A DNA stretch of 64,000 nucleotides from Oscheius sp. JU75 (lineage: Eukaryota; Nematoda; Chromadorea; Rhabditida; Rhabditidae): contig JASJZC010000001.1 of NCBI GenBank assembly GCA_037178855.1, forward strand, positions 6,014,001-6,078,000, read 5' to 3'. This document shows positions 60,330-64,000 of the stretch, piece after piece. Position 1 is the stretch's first letter. Each line of letters begins with the position of its first letter. The position numbers and the translations under genes were made by a program. Under the pieces are notes generated by a model that was not told the origin of the DNA, ran no database searches, and saw nothing but the letters and a program-made list of their open reading frames with translations.

Positions 60330-61296
60330 GGCTGTTCTGGACTGACGGTCAGCGATGAGTCTTCACCTCTTTATCGGCAGCTGCGATGGGCGGGACCAAG
60401 ACAATCACCTGACCAAGTTCAAAGTGCGTTCTTTACGAAAGAATCAGAAGAGACGCGAGGTTTCGAGACGCATCCCAGCTGTCATATGACCTCCGGTTAC
60501 TATACCTCCCTGTGTTAAGTCCTTAGTAGAAGAAGGTCAAGTTAGGTGTTCACTGTGTCCGAAAAGCTGCTGCTGTTATCGGCTTGGCTTACGCTGATAA
60601 CGACTTACGGGCGGTCAGCGACGACCCGGGAAGTAGCCATTCCGAAAAAAAAGGGCTGGACTCTTACACTAGTTATCAGGACATTATTCGACCATCCTGA
60701 CCTCAATCTACTTCAGTTTTCGATCATCAATGCCTACATATGCGACAAAGGTCCTACCATGAAGATTCTGGAATGTAGACTATGTAAGCAAGTTTCGCGG
60801 CAGTTTGTCATAAACTTGGCAATTCTGAACCCTGATGATCTTCTTCTTTTCATTTGATCGACTGACCTCACGTACACCTGAACTTGATCACGATTGATCC
60901 ACGTGGACGTTGTTAACTCTCATCTGATTGTGTCTGGCCATTCTGGGTCAAGATGATAAGCAATGGATGAGGGTATTACTTCTTTCTTTGGTTAGAACTG
61001 AGGTCTTATATCGAGCTTACCAGCGTGTGGTCGGAAATTGTACTGAAACTGAAAATTCAACATTGCAAACTGATAGCAAATTTTATGCTTCATGATTGGG
61101 TCACGACACGAACAATTTCCAAAGGCCAAGAATGCCTCACAGATTCTACATATGTCCCTGAATTGTAGATGTTCCAAATCCGTAAGCAGCGCGCTGCAAG
61201 CCAGCTGGGGCGGGACCGTTGCCATGGAGTCGTAGAGAGAGACTGGGTGGACTCTCGCGGTCCTCGAAGCAGATCCCCCTACTCGCCGTTCTTTTG
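60330..61296. promoter_or_regulatory. Divergent intergenic region, cathepsin L to MAK-type kinase
   Basis: A stretch of 967 bp between start codons on opposite strands. The open frame at 60546-60857 has no recognisable similarity. No other element was identified beyond the GATAAA near the cathepsin start. Confidence 0.4.
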
Positions 61297-63614
61297 ATGT
61301 CGGAACCGGAACGAACACTGGCTGATCGCTATGTCATGACCAAGCGACTCGGTGATGGTACTTTTGGAGAGGTTCTGCTGGCGCGGAAGATCGACACCGG
61401 GGATAAGGTGGCTATCAAACGGTCAGTTCTCTTCCCTATTGATAAATGTCCACATGTCAAAGAACTCGAAGCTTCTCCCACTGATTTTTACGCTCGAACC
61501 CAATCACATTAAGCATGTAGTTATTTCCAATTGAGGGAGTAGAGGAAAACACAAAAAAGTGTCAAAGTAAGTAGGAAATTGACAAAAACAACTGACTTCT
61601 ATTGTTATTTCGAAATTGTACAAGAATAACATAGATGCTGTTCACTGCTCCCAGCTGTATACTTTTCCCACCCGCCGTTTAGTCGGACTAATCAACTAGA
61701 AAAAAGACAGAAAGCTAGCGAAAATTGTCTATAGTTAAGAGGTTATACGGTAAATGTGTTTGAATGTCAATCCAATAATAATGCTTGTTATAGGTCGCAC
61801 GGAAAAGAGTTCCCTGTGACTAATGGTGACACAGAGAATGAAAGAGGTTAGGTGGACTTTGTGGGAGAATACTACACGGAAGCTTTCGGAACTTCCAATG
61901 TAAACGAGGAAGTAGGACCCATTTCTTTGAAAAATGGTCATTTTTGCGTGCAAACGTTGATCTGTCACCCGCAAGTTTCGTTTTTTACCAAAAAAATTTT
62001 AAGAATGAAGAAAAAGTTCTACAGCTTCGAGGAGGCCATGGCATTGCGGGAAGTCAAATCCCTGAAGAAGCTGAACCATCCGAACATTATCAAACTGCGG
62101 GAGGTGATTCGCGAGAACGACATTCTCTACTTTGTGTTCGAGTTTATGCAAGCCAATTTATACGAGCTGATGAAGGACAGGTGGGTGTCATAAACAGAAA
62201 AAGGCATCATGGAATTTGAGACGGGAAAAAGAGAAGGAGAGAGACAAGATTGTAGGAAAGGACACGAAACTATAGATGCGTTTTTGGGAAAGTAGATCTG
62301 GACTGAATGTGGTCGACAGCAGAGCGTGAGGCCTTGGTTGACCCGTAGAGCGTCGTCCTGTAGCCAGTAGAGAACATAACTAGATTCGAAAATGTTCCTT
62401 GTGTATTTTAGTCTTTTCAGAGATCGCTACTTCCCCGAATCTGTAATACGTAACATAGTCTACCAAGTGCTACAGGGTCTTGCTTTCATGCACAAAAACG
62501 GTATGATTCTCTCACAAGGCTATCACCGATCCATTTTAGGGTTTTTTCATCGGGACATGAAGCCAGAGAACATAATGTGTAACGGGCCAGAACTGGTGAA
62601 GATTGCCGATTTCGGCCTAGCCAGAGAGATTCGCTCGAAGCCGCCCTATACGGACTATGTGAGCACGAGATGGTACAGAGCGCCGGAGATTCTTCTCCGA
62701 TCGACCTCCTACAACAGCCCCATTGATATTTGGGCTCTTGGCTGTATTATGGCAGAGCTTTATATGCTCCGACCGCTGTTCCCGGGGACTAGTGAACTGG
62801 ACCAGCTCTTCAAAATAGTCAGCATTATGGGCACACCGACCAAGGAAGAATGGCCCGAAGGATACAAACTTGCAGCTGCTATGAACTTCCGCTTCCAGCA
62901 AGCACAGGCGATACCGATGGAGCAGATTGTGAACACGATCGGGGCAGATGGAATGAAACTCATGATGGACATGATGCTATGGAATCCGGAGAAGAGACCC
63001 AATGCAGGGCAGGTGAGCTCCGAGGATTCATTTTTAATACAGCAGTCATAAAGCCTTTGTAGTGCATCCATGGGTTTTGCATCAAGCTTTTGAAACACAC
63101 TTATACTATTTCCTTGAACAGTCACTTGATCAACTGACTGCTTGCAGAGTCTCCGCTACAAGTACTTCCAAGTGCCAGAGAAGCTCGGGGCTCCAGTGCA
63201 ATCCCAGCCAGCACCGGGTGTCACTCGAAAGACCTCCGCCGGCAGTACCCAGTCCGACACGAAGGCTCTGATAGCGAAACAGAGGATCAGAGACTACCCG
63301 GGCAGCGAGAATGTCTCCCCACAGAAGCCGGAACGCGTCATTAACAGAAATCTGAACAAGAATGCCGTTTTGGAAAAGCATTCGGACGATGAAGAACACA
63401 AAAAGACGGGAGCTGGGGAGAAGAAAGCAGCCAAGGAGATCTATCTATCGAAGAGTCGATTCATACCAGGTAGTTCCGATTCAAAAACTGATAGACAGCA
63501 ATTTTAGGCGCAATGCCGAAAGAAGGTGGCGGCAACAATGCTCTGGCGACGAACTCGGCCAAGAAAGAACGTTCGGCCGTTCAGACGAGGTTCGAATATG
63601 CCTATGGAAAGTGA
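61297..63614 (+). CDS. MAK/ICK (RCK-family) ciliary protein kinase, multi-exon
   Basis: RCK kinases control cilium length and intraflagellar transport; the C. elegans member is DYF-5. Exons are 61297-61421, 62004-62180, 62421-62500, 62540-63012, 63148-63469 and 63508-63614, giving 427 aa with all phases agreeing. The kinase domain has [67 protein letters not shown] (with the TDY activation motif) and [20 protein letters not shown]. These match human CILK1 very closely. The tail is basic and low-complexity. Introns at 62501-62539 and 63470-63507 are 39 and 38 nt. The end is uncertain: AA|gtgact at 63610 could be a donor, so the true tail may extend beyond the window. Confidence 0.94.
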
Positions 63615-64000
63615 CTTTTCATCACACAGGGAATTGCATGGTTATGTTCTCTAGAGAAGTTGAAGGACTGTCCCAGCGGGACCTGCTACGAAGTCCTTGT
63701 TATTTGGCGCGAAAACGAGCTCTTCGAAAGTTATTTGAGGGCAGATTCTGTGCGAGTTAAGGCTAGAAAAACTGCTTATTAACAAAATTAGACAAAAATA
63801 CATAAGTCTTATCATTTTTCGAGCAGATTGAGCTGCTTCTCATTGTTGACAATCCACGAGATATAAGATTGCGTAAGAGTTCTACAACTCATCAAGCTTG
63901 ATTACAGTCAAAATTTAGTGCAAATCTTATGAAAATGGAAGCAACTTAGTCTCTTGAACCGCAAACCTGCTGTTTTTCACCGATTTTGAGAGCCAACGCC
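63615..64000. other. Sequence downstream of the kinase, to the window edge
   Basis: A stretch of 386 bp. It may be 3'UTR or a further intron of the MAK-type kinase gene. No open frame with recognisable similarity was seen. Confidence 0.35.

Noticed and set aside
60546..60857. 103-residue open frame between cathepsin L and the MAK-type kinase
   Set aside because: No recognisable motif, no splice or promoter signs; likely chance.

Overview
The window is animal nuclear DNA, almost certainly from a nematode. Genes are broken by many short GT-AG introns, several only 37-39 nt long. One gene encodes a cuticle-type collagen with a nematode N-terminal domain, two encode innexins, and polypyrimidine-CAG acceptors sit 0-10 nt upstream of many start codons, as expected for spliced-leader trans-splicing or 5'UTR introns. 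The species cannot be named from the sequence. The pocket protein and the HNF4-type receptor are both conventional rather than strongly diverged. Exon models are hand-made from reading frames, splice signals and recalled family sequences; no search was run.

Layout. 165-4990 (-): retinoblastoma-like pocket protein. 5489-8529 (+): VPS51 of GARP/EARP. 8672-14986 (+): MAP3K4/MTK1-type kinase, only 142 bp after VPS51. 15629-17425 (+): STE24 CAAX protease. 17968-19711 (+): NDRG protein. 20556-24292 (+): Integrator subunit 8. 24996-26088 (+): cuticle collagen. 26241-28540 (-) and 28733-30712 (+): head-to-head innexins. 31387-32503: dead mariner. 33166-33612: RTE scrap. 33679-35401 (-): HNF4-like nuclear receptor. 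36134-41778 (+): RIOK1 with a 5'-truncated RTE element in its last intron. 42090-44703 (+): uncharacterised coiled-coil protein. 45134-48609 (+): CPSF2. 48775-50319 (+): TDP2, 165 bp after CPSF2. 51645-54230 (+): SAFB-like SAP/RRM protein. 54363-57345 (-): near full-length RTE retrotransposon. 58450-60329 (-): cathepsin L. 61297-63614 (+): MAK/ICK ciliary kinase.

The genes are mostly single-copy housekeeping functions (transcription and RNA 3' processing, Golgi tethering, prenyl-protein processing, ribosome maturation, DNA repair) mixed with animal tissue genes (collagen, gap junctions, lysosomal protease, cilium kinase). They do not form one pathway. Two close same-strand pairs (VPS51/MAP3K4 and CPSF2/TDP2) could be operons, and two divergent pairs (pocket protein/VPS51 and the innexins) could share promoters.

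The most unusual structure is non-coding. A run of seven consecutive hairpins lies at 51260-51491 upstream of SAFB; the first loop of the core five and the last loop are exactly complementary over seven bases. There is also a three-copy family of ~52-nt foldbacks, and seven degenerate tRNA-like sequences, mostly inside introns. Other points are an RTE open reading frame interrupted by a single in-frame TGA, a receptor P-box that canonical splicing would shorten by two residues, and a candidate 18-nt microexon in STE24.
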